This document shows positions 22,966 through 33,989 of a stretch of 64,000 nt of DNA, piece by piece (within the stretch, counting starts at the first letter, position 1; each line of letters opens with the position of its first letter). This stretch comes from Trichostrongylus colubriformis (Eukaryota > Nematoda > Chromadorea > Rhabditida > Trichostrongylidae), in assembly GCA_963978905.1 (NCBI GenBank), contig OZ022260.1, forward strand, positions 36,659,326 through 36,723,325, read 5' to 3'. The translations under genes and the position numbers were made by a program. A model generated the notes under the pieces. The model was not told the DNA's origin. It did not search any database and was given only the letters and a program-made list of their open reading frames with translations.

Positions 22966-24530
22966 CAGTGCTCTGCATAATTATACAGCCACCTATAAAT
23001 TGTCCAAAAACTCTGTTCGCAGAGTGATTCAGAAAAAGTCTCTAAGTGAAAGATGTAGCCAGTGTGGACGCGCATTCGCGCATCCATACCAAATTTTAGC
23101 CAAGAAACATAGAAGATTCTTTTCTTAATTTGTTTCGAAAATGGTGTCTATACCATTCTGCAAAATTATACAGCCACTGAACAGATTGACGCATTCGTCA
23201 ACCGAGAAACAACAAAAAAGAGAAAAATGCTGATTTTGCGATCATTTAGTCTTCCATTGCTTCGAATAGCCACAAATTTTGGTGATATAGGTCGATATTA
23301 AGATTTTCAGAATGCTTTTAGACACATGCTGCCACGCTTCGATGACAACGTCTCTGAACTCCCTGACACCTTCCAATCGGTCTGAATCCTTTTCCCCATG
23401 AAACCCCAGATAGTGTTCCATCATGTAAAGATCGGAGCCGTTCGTTATCCGGGTCAGAAGGTTCATCCGGTGACGGCTTCACCATGATCGAGTGTTCCAG
23501 TTGACATGGGATGGTCCATTAACTTACAAAAAACAAGATTTTGATGAAGATTTCGAGACGCATGACAGGAGTAGGGTACGGCGCACAAAGGCTCGGTAAT
23601 CGGATGGTTCATCCTTTCGAGAACGAAACAAAAATTCGAATGATTATTTGATCCCACACCCTGACACCTCCTTATTTGAAGTTCTTCTTGAAACCTTAAG
23701 TTTGTCCCTTGTGCGATAGCGCCGGTAGCCGTCGGGGACGTCACAATTGAACCCTTTTTTCATCAGACAGAACAATCTTGAGAAAAAACAAAAGGGGAAA
23801 GGTGTACAAACATGAGAAAATTTTCAAAAAATTTGTCATGGTGTGGGATCAAATAATCATTCGAATTTTTGTTTCGTTCTCGAAAGGATGACCCATCCGA
23901 TTACCGAGCCCTTTTGCGCCGTACCCTTCCGTTGTCATGCGTCTCGAAATCTTCACCAAAATCTTGCTTTCATGTAAGTCAATGGCCCATCCCATGTCAA
24001 CTGGGACACTCGATCATGGTGAAGCCGTCAGTGAGTGGACCTTCTGATCCGGATAACGACGGCTCCTATCTTTACCTGATGGAAGATTATCTGGGGTTCC
24101 ATGGGGAAAAGAATTCAGACCGATTGGAAGGAGTCAGGGAGTTTAAAGACGGTGTCATCGAAGCGTGGCAGCATGTGGTCTAAAAACATTCTGAAAATCT
24201 TTATATGAGCCTATATCATCAAAATTTGTAGCTATTCGAAGCAATAGAGGACCAGATGGTCGCAAAATCAGCATTTTTCTCTTTGTCGTTGTTTTTGCGG
24301 CAATCTATTCAGTGGCTGTATAATTTTGCAGAATGGTATGAGCGCCATTTTCAAAACAAATTAAGAGAAGAATCTCCTATGTTTCTTGGCTGAAATTTGG
24401 TATGGATGCGCGAATGCGAACTTGCACATCCACACTTGCTACATCTTTCACCTAGAGACTTTTTTTGAAACACTCTGCGAACAGAGTTTTGGACAATTTA
24501 TAGGTGGCTGTATAATTATGCAGAGCACTG
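22966..24530. mobile_element. Tc1-type palindromic (fold-back) element
   Basis: Ends are CAGTGCTCTGCATAATTATA and its inverse, flanked on both sides by TA (22964-22965 and 24531-24532), the Tc1/mariner target. Two inverted arms of about 700 bases (22966-23671 and 23838-24530) flank a ~165 base centre. Each arm encodes, reading outward, a piece like the C terminus of Tc1 transposases (left arm VREFRDVVIEAWQHVSKSIL, right arm VREFKDGVIEAWQHV). Thus the element looks like two 3' halves of a Tc1 transposon joined head to head, lacking the catalytic core. It cannot encode active transposase. Confidence 0.8.
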
Positions 24531-24532
24531 TA

Positions 24533-25230
24533 CGTCTTGGCAGAGATTCAGAACGCGTTCACACGATGGTAATACTTTCTGCGAGCGTTGTGACTCATTT
24601 CAATGCGATTTCAACCTACAAACATGGCTACACCTACAGAATTAACGCCCGTTCTGGGTCGAGTGTTGTCGGATCTTCTGAGAGCAGTTTCAATACGATC
24701 TGCTAGCCCAGCCTTTACCCTTTCTACGAAGAGTTTATAGGAAAGGAGTGTACAAAACGCCGTAAAATCAATCGTACTTCAATAGACAGCTTGACAGCTT
24801 ATGTTGAAGCCAAATTACAATGGGTGATACTTGGTTTACCTGAGTTGACATGGAGATTCGCCCGTTTCCTCCTCAATAGAATCCATCAGCTTACGCAACC
24901 AAGGAAACATTGGCACTATATTGAATGCAGATGAGCGGCAGACAACCAATGGATTCTGTAACTTTCCTTGTAATAATCCGGGCCGAGGGATAAAAATAGA
25001 ATTAATGAAAAAAATACCTGCAAGCTCAGATCACGCAGTAGCATCAAATCGGAAAAGAGGTTCTGACCGTCTTCCCAATACAATTTTGTGATTTTGTGCT
25101 AGAAGGTGACTTTGCACAGAGTTTTCAAGCATTTTATGAGCAGTTTTGGACCATTCCAATTGGCAAACAGTCTTAAAGCGTTACATTATTATGAAACACT
25201 TCAAAGGGGTCAGTTATAATGACTCAACCA
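24533..25230 (-). pseudogene. sec-8: sec-8 pseudogene fragment
   Basis: Minus-strand sequence matches the sec-8 gene interval 56454-57310, introns included, so it is a genomic copy and not a retrocopy. Recognisable are parts of exons 14, 13 and 12 (NPLVVCRSSAFNIVPMFPWL). Exon 11 is largely deleted, and the copy stops at about 25229 where homology ends. The left edge of the homology coincides with the TA of the Tc1-type palindrome, inside exon 14. Confidence 0.85.
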
Positions 25231-25373
25231 ATTGACCTCAGCCTTTTCCCAGAGAAAATTATCATTCAGCGAATCAATGTGTCACCTATGCTTCACATGA
25301 ACAAGTATGTTTTTGCGTATTGTTGATTGTTTGACGCAATTCCATGCATATCCGTAACCGTAGATGATTTCAG

Positions 25374-28300
25374 GCGTTCAGAGCCAACTGCAAGAATTCG
25401 TCTATGTATTTGTCGTGGGCGGATGTTCACCTGCAGAAAGTTATGCGAATAAGATTGACGCTGCTCTACCGTTTCGTTCCCACGGTGTTTACTTGAAAGT
25501 TTCTTCAGAATCGGTCGCTGTGATCTCAGGTTTGTGAACTTTTCCTGTTCCTACCCATTATCACTCGGACGCACTTACCGTGGAGGAAACGTTTTTGTCT
25601 TTCCACTGCTTCTCCTCTGTCTTCCTTCTTCTCCTTTTTCTCTTTTATTTTTATCTCTTTTTTTCTATAAAAAAAGTTTCAGCTGCGTTGATGAAGAGGC
25701 TTTATCTTGCATAAAAAAGTTCTCGCCTCCTCTCCAGTTCAGATACTTCCAATCCTTGCAGTTGTTATCCACCCATTATCCCAACTCCACTCTAATCCGC
25801 GAATCCGCCCTTGCGTAGACTTTTGGATTATGCAACTTGATGAACGGGTAGGTTAAGATCGACCGTACTGTTTGGATGAGCTCACAAGCTCTGGTTTTTT
25901 TCTGGGACTTTTACAAATTCATTTCATGAAGGCAGTGGTAGGGGTAGTTCGGGCCAAATGTGGAAAGACTGTTGAATGTGAAAGTTGAGGTGCTCAAGAG
26001 ACGAATATCAAAGTCCACGTGCTTAGCAGTACGAATGTGAAGAGAGAATGAAACCTTCGAAAACCCGGAAAACGAGGCCCTTTTTCACAGCTGTTCTAAA
26101 AGGAGGCAGGACACATCAACGAAAGGGGTGGTCCATGGTGAAACAGGCCGTAGCTGTTGAAAAAGACGGCTCCGACGAATACCGGGAGCGCTCGTCTTTC
26201 ACTGGAATTTTGTCACATATAAACTTCATATCTTTACATCCGTAGCTTTCATTTCAATGACTCATTTTAGGGCTTCTTGTTACTCTCATAACTCCTACCA
26301 CTCTCTTCAAGTCAAAATCACCACAACATAACTTGTCTTCGGTATAAGTTGAGCTTTGATCCCAGGGAGGTTCAATCGTAGATGTAGCCCCTCAAAAATC
26401 CTTAAAAAAGTTATGCATACTGCTCCATAGAGAATCTAGCCAGGTGCTATCGCAATGAGGGGAGGGGGCATCTTATAGAGAATTGCACCTCTAAGCATCT
26501 TGGAAAGATCTTTCAGGGGTCAATCTACACATTCAGGCGCATATTTTTACCTAAGCCTCAGTGGAGGAAAGGAAAGGTTTCTTCCCCCTTCTAGGCTTTG
26601 GTAGAAAAAGGCTTCTTTCCCCTTCTAGGCTTAGGTAGAAATAATATTCATAGTGAGATATCCCCCCCCCCTCATTGCGATAGCACCTCTGGCTATTCTG
26701 TTACCTTGCAGTAGCTGTAAATCAACTTCTACATGGGTGCAAGCCACAATTTGCTTGTTTTAGGCTCATGCGCGGATAGAGTGATGGTAAAAATGGAATG
26801 GTTCTAGCAGAAGCCATACTTGATCAACGAAAAACTTTCAACTTGAAGGTGACCATGAGCAATTTTTTCCGTTTTCTCTTGCTATTCAATAAGATTTTAA
26901 CGACTGATTTATTGTTGAGACAATTTCTTGTATGTGTTCTCAAGTGACATAATGCGTAGTTTCAGGATTCTGTACGAATAGAAACTCAAACGAAAGGCGA
27001 AGATGCGCAGATGAGGTGGATCCGAGCTATAGGTAAAACAAATACCTCACGTCTTTTCTGGATCTTTGAGTATGACGTCGCTGAAGTGCTTAGTGCGCAG
27101 TACCACAATTACTGCATGTTCCCGGCCACACAAGCTCCTCTCGTGGACACGATCCTCGTGGACATCGGTGAACGATTGTGGATTTGGAACGAACGTACAC
27201 CACCAACGTTTGCTCTGCGATTTGCCTTTTTGTACTGGGAGGGTAGAACTGGCGATGTTGTAATTTGTAAAGGTATTAGGTTGATTCATAATAAATCGGA
27301 CAAATGGTAGTGATGATTTCTAGAGATCATAACTCAGTAACGAATTAACGAAAATGGACGCGCGAGGTACCGTTGGAATGAGTATGAAAAGCTCTTCAAA
27401 GTACCGCAAAATAATCACTCCAAAGTAAATTCATTCCGCCACAATGCCGCACGATTTCAAGCGGTCCAGAGACCACATCCGCAACGTCATACTATTTATA
27501 TCGCTATCTGGCCAGGAACCCGGGATATCGGCAGACGTCTGATAGAAGTTCACAAGGAGCATGCCCCCGGCAGAAGTACACTGTAGTTGTAGCATTCGAA
27601 GTTTGCGTCAGGCGACTATTCCATCGAAGACGAAAACCGCGCTTGGTGGAGCGTACACGGCGTAGAGTACTGGGAGCTGCTCGATGAAGGTACCACAGTA
27701 TCCGCCGACGTCTACGTTCGTCAACTACGAGAATTGAAGGCCAATGTCCAAAGTTCGCTACGGCGGCGGTCACATGTCTACTTCCAGCACGACAACGTGT
27801 CTACTTCCACAGACCGCACTTCGCAAGATCGACCAAGGCCGAGCTGCTGTCGTACAGTTGGACCGTACTTCTATACCCACCGTACTCCACAGACCGCACT
27901 TCGCAAGATCGACCAAGGCCGAGCTGCTGTCGTACAGTTGGACCGTACTTCTATACCCACCGTACTCCCCAGACCTGGCCCCTTCAGATTTCCACCTTTT
28001 CTCCCACAGCCAACGCCACCTGGACGGCCAAGACTTCAAAACTCGCGACGAGGTCAAGGCGGCACTCGGCAACTTCTTCGAGCTCCAGCTTCCGGCCTTC
28101 TGGAGCAAGGGCATCCATGATCTGCCTATACCGTGGCACAAGGTCATCGATAAAGATGGAGTATATTTCAAGTGAATCCCTGTTGTCGTAATAAAGTTGT
28201 ACGACAATGATTAAAATTGGTCTATTTGTCCGATTTATTATGAATCAACCTAATATTTGTTAATTGGTGAAGGCAAGGAACCTAAGGAGCTCATAGCGCT

Positions 28301-28637
28301 GTTCGCTGAGTGGAATGAATGGCCGGAAGGATACGATCCCCTGTCGCGTCCAAGACCTTTGAATGTATTGTTTGGCTTTAATTATTGATTGAAGCTTTGT
28401 TGAAGTCTTTTGAGACAAGAACCTTCACAGAAACTGATAGCAGAGAGAATGCAAATGTTCGATGTGGAAGCCCTTCGATCGCGAACGTCTCTTCCAGAAG
28501 GAATTAACACGAAAAATTTCCTACAGTACCTCTCGTCGAAAGACTTCCATCGTGTTTTCTCTATGAATGAAGAAGAATTCGCAAAATTACCGGCATGGAA
28601 ACAGACTCGTTTGAAAAAGGAAACGGGATTGTTCTGA
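25374..28637 (+). CDS. Villin/supervillin-like protein, C-terminal exons, split by mariner
   Basis: Exons read on the plus strand: 25374-25529 (possible, [20 protein letters not shown]), 26966-28369 (interrupted by a mariner at 27276-28253) and 28415-28637. The middle exon carries a gelsolin-like stretch, [20 protein letters not shown], then after the insertion [14 protein letters not shown], which parallels the G-x-E-P-x-x-F-x-x-L-F-x-x-W of supervillins. The last exon is a villin headpiece: [21 protein letters not shown], and [16 protein letters not shown] at the C terminus, the actin-binding end of the family. Without the transposon the middle exon reads straight through ([13 protein letters not shown]). 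With it, translation meets a stop at about 27310 inside the left repeat. Exon linkage between 25529 and 26966 does not match in phase, so at least one exon is missing from this model. Confidence 0.75.
26432..26703. mobile_element. MITE with ~30 bp terminal inverted repeats in villin-like intron
   Basis: Left end AGAATCTAGCCAGGTGCTAT and right end inverse (AGAATAGCCAGAGGTGCTAT) continue into CGCAATGAGGGG on both sides; the right arm holds a run of about 12 C. The core GGTGCTATCGCAATGAG recurs at about 42927, so the family is dispersed. No coding content. Confidence 0.6.
27480..28175 (+). pseudogene. Mariner transposase pseudogene
   Basis: The readable frame changes between the middle part (up to QHDN at about 27789-27797) and the C-terminal part ([15 protein letters not shown] at about 27958 onward, ending near [10 protein letters not shown] with a TGA at 28173). 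The change coincides with an 80 bp tandem duplication (27806-27965). The N-terminal DNA-binding region is shortened. Tandem duplication plus at least one small indel make the protein non-functional. Confidence 0.8.
27806..27965 (+). repeat. 80 bp tandem duplication inside transposase
   Basis: Two adjacent copies (27806-27885, 27886-27965) are essentially identical, starting TCCACAGACCGCACTTCGCA. Because 80 is not a multiple of three the duplication shifts the transposase frame. Near-identity shows it is young. Confidence 0.9.
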
Positions 28638-28695
28638 TACTAACTCTATGCATACTAGGTGCTGATATGTGCATATGTGCCATACTTCAATGCTA

Positions 28696-29594
28696 TTAGG
28701 TTGTAAGGAAAGTTCTGGCCGCTTTTTCGCGTTCACAAGATAAATTTAAATATCAGAGCGCGTCAACATGAATCAGCTGACATATTGTGCTCGTTAGATA
28801 GAGAAAAAGTTGCTCTTTCAGAATATATGTTTTATTTGGAATGCCACAAGGTTTTCGAATTTTCAGGAAAATTTCAAAGTGCTGCGAAAATGGCACTTTC
28901 AAGATCACTTCACTTCAAGAGTTCTTGTTTAGCCGAGTCCCAGCGAAGGTGACCACAAATGTGAATACTGCAAGAGGAGGGGGTGTCTCACTGGATGGAA
29001 CACATTGTCTCTGGTTTCAGAAGTGCAGAAATGAGGACAAGCCGCTCGAATTTTCAATTGATCAAATCGCTTTAACTAAAACGGCAGAAGGCGATGAGCG
29101 TCCATATTTGCAGGGGATATCCACAAGTATTGGCCCTCAACAAGCAACCTTAGCTGACCACCTCAAGTGGCCTTGATTCGGAAAAATCCAAAAAAATGGG
29201 TGCCGCGGGACCCCTCACGGCGGTCATGCACAAGCGCATTTTTCACAAATCCTCTTCCACTAATTGAAGCAGTTGCAGGGTGAGGCCCTTACTCGTCTGT
29301 CATGTTCATCAGATCTAGCGCTAACTATGCCCCACTTCCCAAAACATCTGGCCAGCTCCTTCAGTAGCAGTGTGTTCAGGAAGAGTGGCGATTTGAAGTC
29401 GACTTTTTTTCATTTCGCGCAATATAAATTATCAGCCCTTTATCAAATTGAGATGTGTAGGTATGCATAGTGTTGCCAAGAGTGTGGCGAATCTAATGGT
29501 GCTCACTCTGTGAGAAAAGATGCACTCTGAGCCGTGTTATGATCTCTCGAAGTTAAAATTTCATAAACCGGCCAAAACTTTCCTTACAACCTAA
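28696..29594 (+). mobile_element. Second mariner-family element, internally deleted
   Basis: Terminal repeats of 26 bp with one mismatch (outer end TTAGGTTGTAAGGAAAGTT) are flanked by TA on both sides (28694-28695, 29595-29596). The interior on the plus strand still shows a mariner N terminus: NTARGGG, then LWFQKCRNEDKPLEFSIDQI and ATLADHLKW, matching the paired helix-turn-helix of mariner transposases. No D,D34D core is left. It is a different subfamily from the 27276 element; a hookworm mariner called bandit is a possible relative, but this was not compared. Confidence 0.75.
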
Positions 29595-29599
29595 TATTT

Positions 29600-30575
29600 G
29601 TTGAAATGGTGGTATAATAGATAATTGATCGCTCTCTAATCGTCTGTTTTCGGAATGTTTCAGGAATTTCTACTTCACGAGGTGTGAAGCACTGACATGT
29701 TTGGTATCTGGGCTAGCAGTTGATTTAGTGGCAGAAGAGGAGTGGAAGCCTCGTGGATAGACTGGCGTGATAGACGTCGCGCGAGGCGCCACTTGCTACT
29801 TGGGAACACCGCGCTGTCGCACTGAAAGCCTTTTGACACACTTATGATATTTTACGGACTATGGCGAATTATTTAATACATTCCGTGTCAGAAGTGATTC
29901 ATGATTGCACACCACCAAGCCTGACATCGGACATGACATGACCGATGACATCGGTGCAAAGTATGAACGCGGTCTACCGTGTTGTAGACACAGTAGCATT
30001 AGAGTCGAGGTACCCTGCAGCTGGAAATTGGCCTGCACGCTTCAAGCGTCTGCTATACCGATTTCGAGTCGTTGTCGCAAACTACATCTGCAGGGCACGG
30101 CAAAAGTATTGACTGCTCCACAAATCCTTACCGAACTGAGGGGAGAAGAAATGTCAGCATGATTTGCTGGTATATTTTATTTTATTACACGTCTTCGAAG
30201 TTCGATCAAAATCAATCACCTTCAGTTTGAAGATAAAGACGAAGACGAAGAGTTAAAGCATCTGCTACGAGAGGCAGGTGATGGTCGTACTTTCGTAAGA
30301 CTAATCTTAGCAGTCACAGTAGCCACTAAGCTGTTAAAAGTGCTTTGCGCCTTAGGATGGTCTAGGCGAAATAGTAGACCAACTAGAAATGGTGCAGCAG
30401 CGTTCCATGTCCCACAAGTTGGGAAACATATGTGGGTCGGAACCAGAGCTAACTTAACGACCTCATCAGGAGACACATATCCTTGGTGATATCCCTCTTT
30501 CGATCTTAGTTCGGACGACTTCCAACAGTACACAACCCCGTTCGGCGTGATCGCGGCTACATCTCTGAGCAGCAT
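29600..30575. other. Unassigned region with one long minus-strand frame
   Basis: A minus-strand frame (30222-30600, no ATG at its upstream end) runs about 125 codons and ends in a serine run after LVATVTAKISLTKVRPSPAS. No family was recognised, and the first bases lie at the edge of module B. A word GCACGGCAAAAGTATTGAC at about 30096 echoes the GGCAAAAGTATTGACCGC of module segments at 2220 and 30965. Nothing else is supported. Confidence 0.3.
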
Positions 30576-31742
30576 CCATGACTTCACTACCTCGCACCAA
30601 TGAGTACCAAACAAATCGAACAGAGCGAACCTAAACTCCCACTATTATTCCTTCCAATATCTTGAAGGGCAAAGTCTTTCACAATGGCGAGAGCAAATGA
30701 ATGGACTTCGGGGGATCGAATAAATTACGATGTGCAGCGTCATTCCTCACGTTATTTCCCTGAAGCTTAGCCATACGTCCAACACGATTTAGACAACAGT
30801 CATTTGCGATCTACGCTCTCCTTCTCCATCTACGTCAATGTGTACGGGGCATGAGCGATCTTTGCAAAATTGGGACATGTTACGAAATGTCCGTTGATCG
30901 TAATATGCTTCAAGCGAATTTCATGTTGATACCTTTTGTTGGTATGGTAAGGTTATGTCAAGCGGTCAATACTTTTGCCCCACCTTGAATACATATATTT
31001 GCCTTCGGAATGATCGGGCACCGTGAAGTTACATTTACCAGCTGATAACTTGGTAGTCTCACGTGACGTAATTCCACTTGAGCTCGCTGCTTTTCTATGT
31101 CTGACTAATGTCATCCCTGAAATACGTCTCTTTTCACTACAACAGAGCCCATTATCCATCGACTTCGAAAGACCATATTAAAAGCTTGGATCCATCAATT
31201 CAAGTTCAAATCATTCGATAATGACATTGTTGCTTAATCGTACCCGGGAAAAGCATATGCGAGGCACGATTATTGACTACTTAATCTATTGAAAATGTTC
31301 TCGAGACTGTAAAAGTCTAATGATTAGCGCGGATTATGTCAAGGATTCCCGACTTTGCACACTTCGAGGAAGGCGAAGACGCTGTAACCTTTGCCTCGCA
31401 TACAATAATATCGTGAATCATGGAACGGCTTCAATGAAAATTTCAATTGGGTTCCACTGTGATTTTGGTCTGATGGGTGCCGAAGTTCTGTAACAAATAT
31501 ACTCAGTCTCCTGTTATCCGTCCTCTTTCCGCTGTGTATTCCTAGAACCCATTCGTTAATATTAGGTTTTTATTTCTTTTGAATTTTTGAAAGCTCTACT
31601 CACTAGAAAAGTACTGGAGTGCATGGAGTATCCTTTCTCTGTTACTGAAATGTCTATGCGGTATACATAAAGTTGTATCAAATATTTATTCGACAGCTCC
31701 GGAAAGTAGCCAGTTTACTCTGCTACTTTTGTTGCCTGCTTT

Positions 31743-31980
31743 CTAATAGTTAGAGGCTGTATAATTAATTTCTCTGTAGAGACACGCGACAGTCAGGACA
31801 TCGTGTCCACCCTTCGTATCGTATATTCCATTGCATGCGTAGTGTGTGTACCAGAGAAGACGACGAAGCTGAACAGGTATGATTTCTCAGTTTCCGGCCA
31901 AAAATAAGCGCAGTCACTGACAACGTGAAGCCGAATGAAAACTTTTTCTGATGAACTGGATTTGAGCCAAGAGCCATTAA
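31743..31980 (-). CDS. CAP/ASP-like C-terminal exon pair, module B
   Basis: Exons 31925-31980 and 31743-31868 on the minus strand, same borders as in module A; the acceptor here is the strong ACCTGTTCAG. The last exon reads LRRLLWYTHYACNG then DVLTVACLYREINYTASNY and a stop. Relative to A and C, synonymous third-position changes dominate (CGC/CGT, ACA/ACG, AAA/AAG, TGT/TGC), which indicates that selection acted on this frame. Confidence 0.5.
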
Positions 31981-32511
31981 CTGGGGAGAGCTTAGAACAC
32001 CGAAAGAGGGAAATTTGGCAGATTGTGGAACGTAGAAAGAGGAGTGCGCAGCAGTGCAAGCCGAGAAAACTGAGAAATGAGATTCTGAAAGTTTCGTGAG
32101 GAGCCTGTGGAAGACGGGTATGCTTCAAATAAAGAGTAAAGTTTCTTCGCCTCTTCGAGGAGGAAATCGTTGTTCAAAAGATTCATTTCATCTAACACAG
32201 AAGCGCAAAGTGTTTCAGAATGAAGGAATTGCTATTCGACCATAGCATGGCATTTGGCACCGATAAGAAGAAGCTGTGTTGCAACTATATTGGTGTCCGT
32301 CAAAAGAAATCCTCTGTGCAGGTCGCGGAGCGACATCATAAACCGGAGCTACGAAGTACGCCATTTCTCTCTCATCGACACCCTCTGATGCTATCCCATC
32401 ACAGTTCTAGGCTTCATATTGATCAAAGGAATTGTGCACAAAAAAATGGATCCTCTGTGACCAATGTATTTATGTTGTGTTTGCTTAAGAGGAGCCGCAT
32501 GCTAAGTTCAC

Positions 32512-33625
32512 GCGAAAAGTGAGAATCCAGCTGGGACACAGCTCCTCAAAATAGTGACCGAAGGAGCGGGACCATAGAGCCAAATGCCCGCCCCATTGTC
32601 CGCCGCGGTCGGGGACGAAGAGTGGGAATGTTTACGCAGAGGGCACTTGTCCTGAGGCCTCGCCCCCTCGACCCACATTGAGGCTGTACATTAAAGACAG
32701 TGTTAGGGGTAATGTGGGTGATAAGGAATCCCAAAAGGAGTCATTTAGTGAAAAACTACGGGTCTGAAGGGCCTATTCATGGCGAAATCCCCCGCGGAAG
32801 GCGCTCCCTTGAGCTGTGGTAGAGGCGGCCTCGTCAGGGGAAGCCGCCTTTATTCAGGGCAGCCCGCCGGGTGGAGTGCAAGTGTTCCGACTGGTGAGGT
32901 CAGGTCAGGTTGCGCGGCGGATTGAAATCAGGTAAAGACAGGTAAAAACACGCTGCCAAAGCTCCTCCCCTTAAAAGGCTTAGGCAAATCTGGGAGAGCC
33001 CAGAAGGGAAACACGCCACCATTCGGACAATTCACGACGCGCGGCGACCCAATTCGGTGCCGACCTCTAGAAATCGGGACACTTGCAACACACCCCAGCC
33101 CGCCTCCTAGCGACGAGCTCCTCATGATTGGCTGGGGTGGGAGGGGCCAAGGCGATGCGGCCGGCTGGAGCGATATTTCGTAAACAGAGCGTCGCAGACC
33201 CTTTTCTAATCATCTGATTATCTTTTTCTGTGTTTTTGATTTTTGCTGCTTACCCGCAGAGTTCACAACTTTTTCTTTTCTATTCTTCTTTTCTTTTCCA
33301 TTAATACTCAGTTGTTGTCTTCGCTCGTCTGCAGTCAACGATAGGAGCCTTTTAAGTTTTTTGCATTGTTTCCACGCTGTTTTTGCGCATTGATTACCTG
33401 GATACATGCCAATGGCATGCCACCCGCCTGTTGACGGAATGGTCGTCCACGACGAGAATCAGTGGTGGGGAAGGGGTTCTATCTTCAAATTTTTGGTTAT
33501 TTACTTCCGTTTTTCCTTCACCGTCGCATTACTGATCATCTCGCCCGTCTTATTCGCCACTTTTTTTTCGCATTTCTTCCGATTTTTCCCTTACACTGCC
33601 TTTAACCGGATTTTCACTTTTTCGC
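32512..33625. mobile_element. Terminal-repeat MITE of module B, with nested insertion
   Basis: Ends correspond to the 4262-4510 element, but about 960 bases (about 32640-33600) are inserted. The insert contains words from the dispersed repeat blocks (AGGGGTAATGTGGGTGATAA, GGCGAAATCCC, GCTGTGGTAGAGGCGGCC) and the loop of the 17042-17185 hairpin family. Confidence 0.55.
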
Positions 33626-33732
33626 GTGAAACCTTGACGCAGCCATTATTAAACAAAAATAACATAAAACATAAATACTTGGGTAACAGAGAGACACATC
33701 TCACGATTCCTCCAAAAAACGAAAAGTGTGCC

Positions 33733-33860
33733 ATGGTTAATGAGGAGCAGCTTGCTGCTCTCTACTCTTGGGTAAAGAATTATTCTTATGTGGTCATCTT
33801 GATCCATCATTAGTCACAAAGGTCAAGAAAGAGAACATTGCACACATCCGCTCATCATAA
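33733..33860 (+). pseudogene. Mini frame of module B, frameshifted
   Basis: Starts MVNEEQLAALYSWVKNYS like the A and C copies, but a one-base shift near 33792 leads to a premature TAG at 33811-33813. The downstream end (HIRSS and stop at 33858-33860) survives in another frame. Confidence 0.45.
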
Positions 33861-33887
33861 CAGAAGTCACCAAAGGTGATCCACAAC

Positions 33888-33989
33888 ATGAGTCAAATTT
33901 CACCAGAAACTGATGCGAAATTAAGGGAAGCGGTCGTTAAGTTCTTAGCTACGTTTGAAAATGTACTGCGGAAGATTAAAACAATTCAG
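33888..33989 (+). CDS. Possible 34-codon exon, module B
   Basis: ATG 33888 opens MSQISPETDAKLREAVVKFL and continues to a CAG|GTAAAA donor at 33989. Module A keeps the same words (EAVVNFLATF) but with an in-frame TAA; module C is split by an insertion of about 640 bases (about 41985-42620). The composition is helical and charged. No family was recognised; downstream exons were not found. Confidence 0.35.

Larger units (their letters stand above)
27276..28253 (+). mobile_element. Mariner-family DNA transposon (defective)
   Basis: Perfect 30 bp terminal inverted repeats (27276-27305 and 28224-28253, outer end TTAGGTTGATTCATAATAAA) are flanked by a TA target duplication (27274-27275, 28254-28255). 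Inside, on the plus strand, transposase pieces read [32 protein letters not shown] and [15 protein letters not shown]. These are the helix-turn-helix linker and the second and third catalytic regions of mariner transposases; the last D of PDLAPSD fits the D,D34D triad. At 978 bp it is shorter than an intact mariner, and the frame is broken, so it is not autonomous. Confidence 0.9.

Noticed and set aside
26048..26245. Plus-strand 65-codon frame in the villin-like intron
   Set aside because: Low-complexity basic composition, no splice sites in phase with neighbouring exons and no homologous domain.
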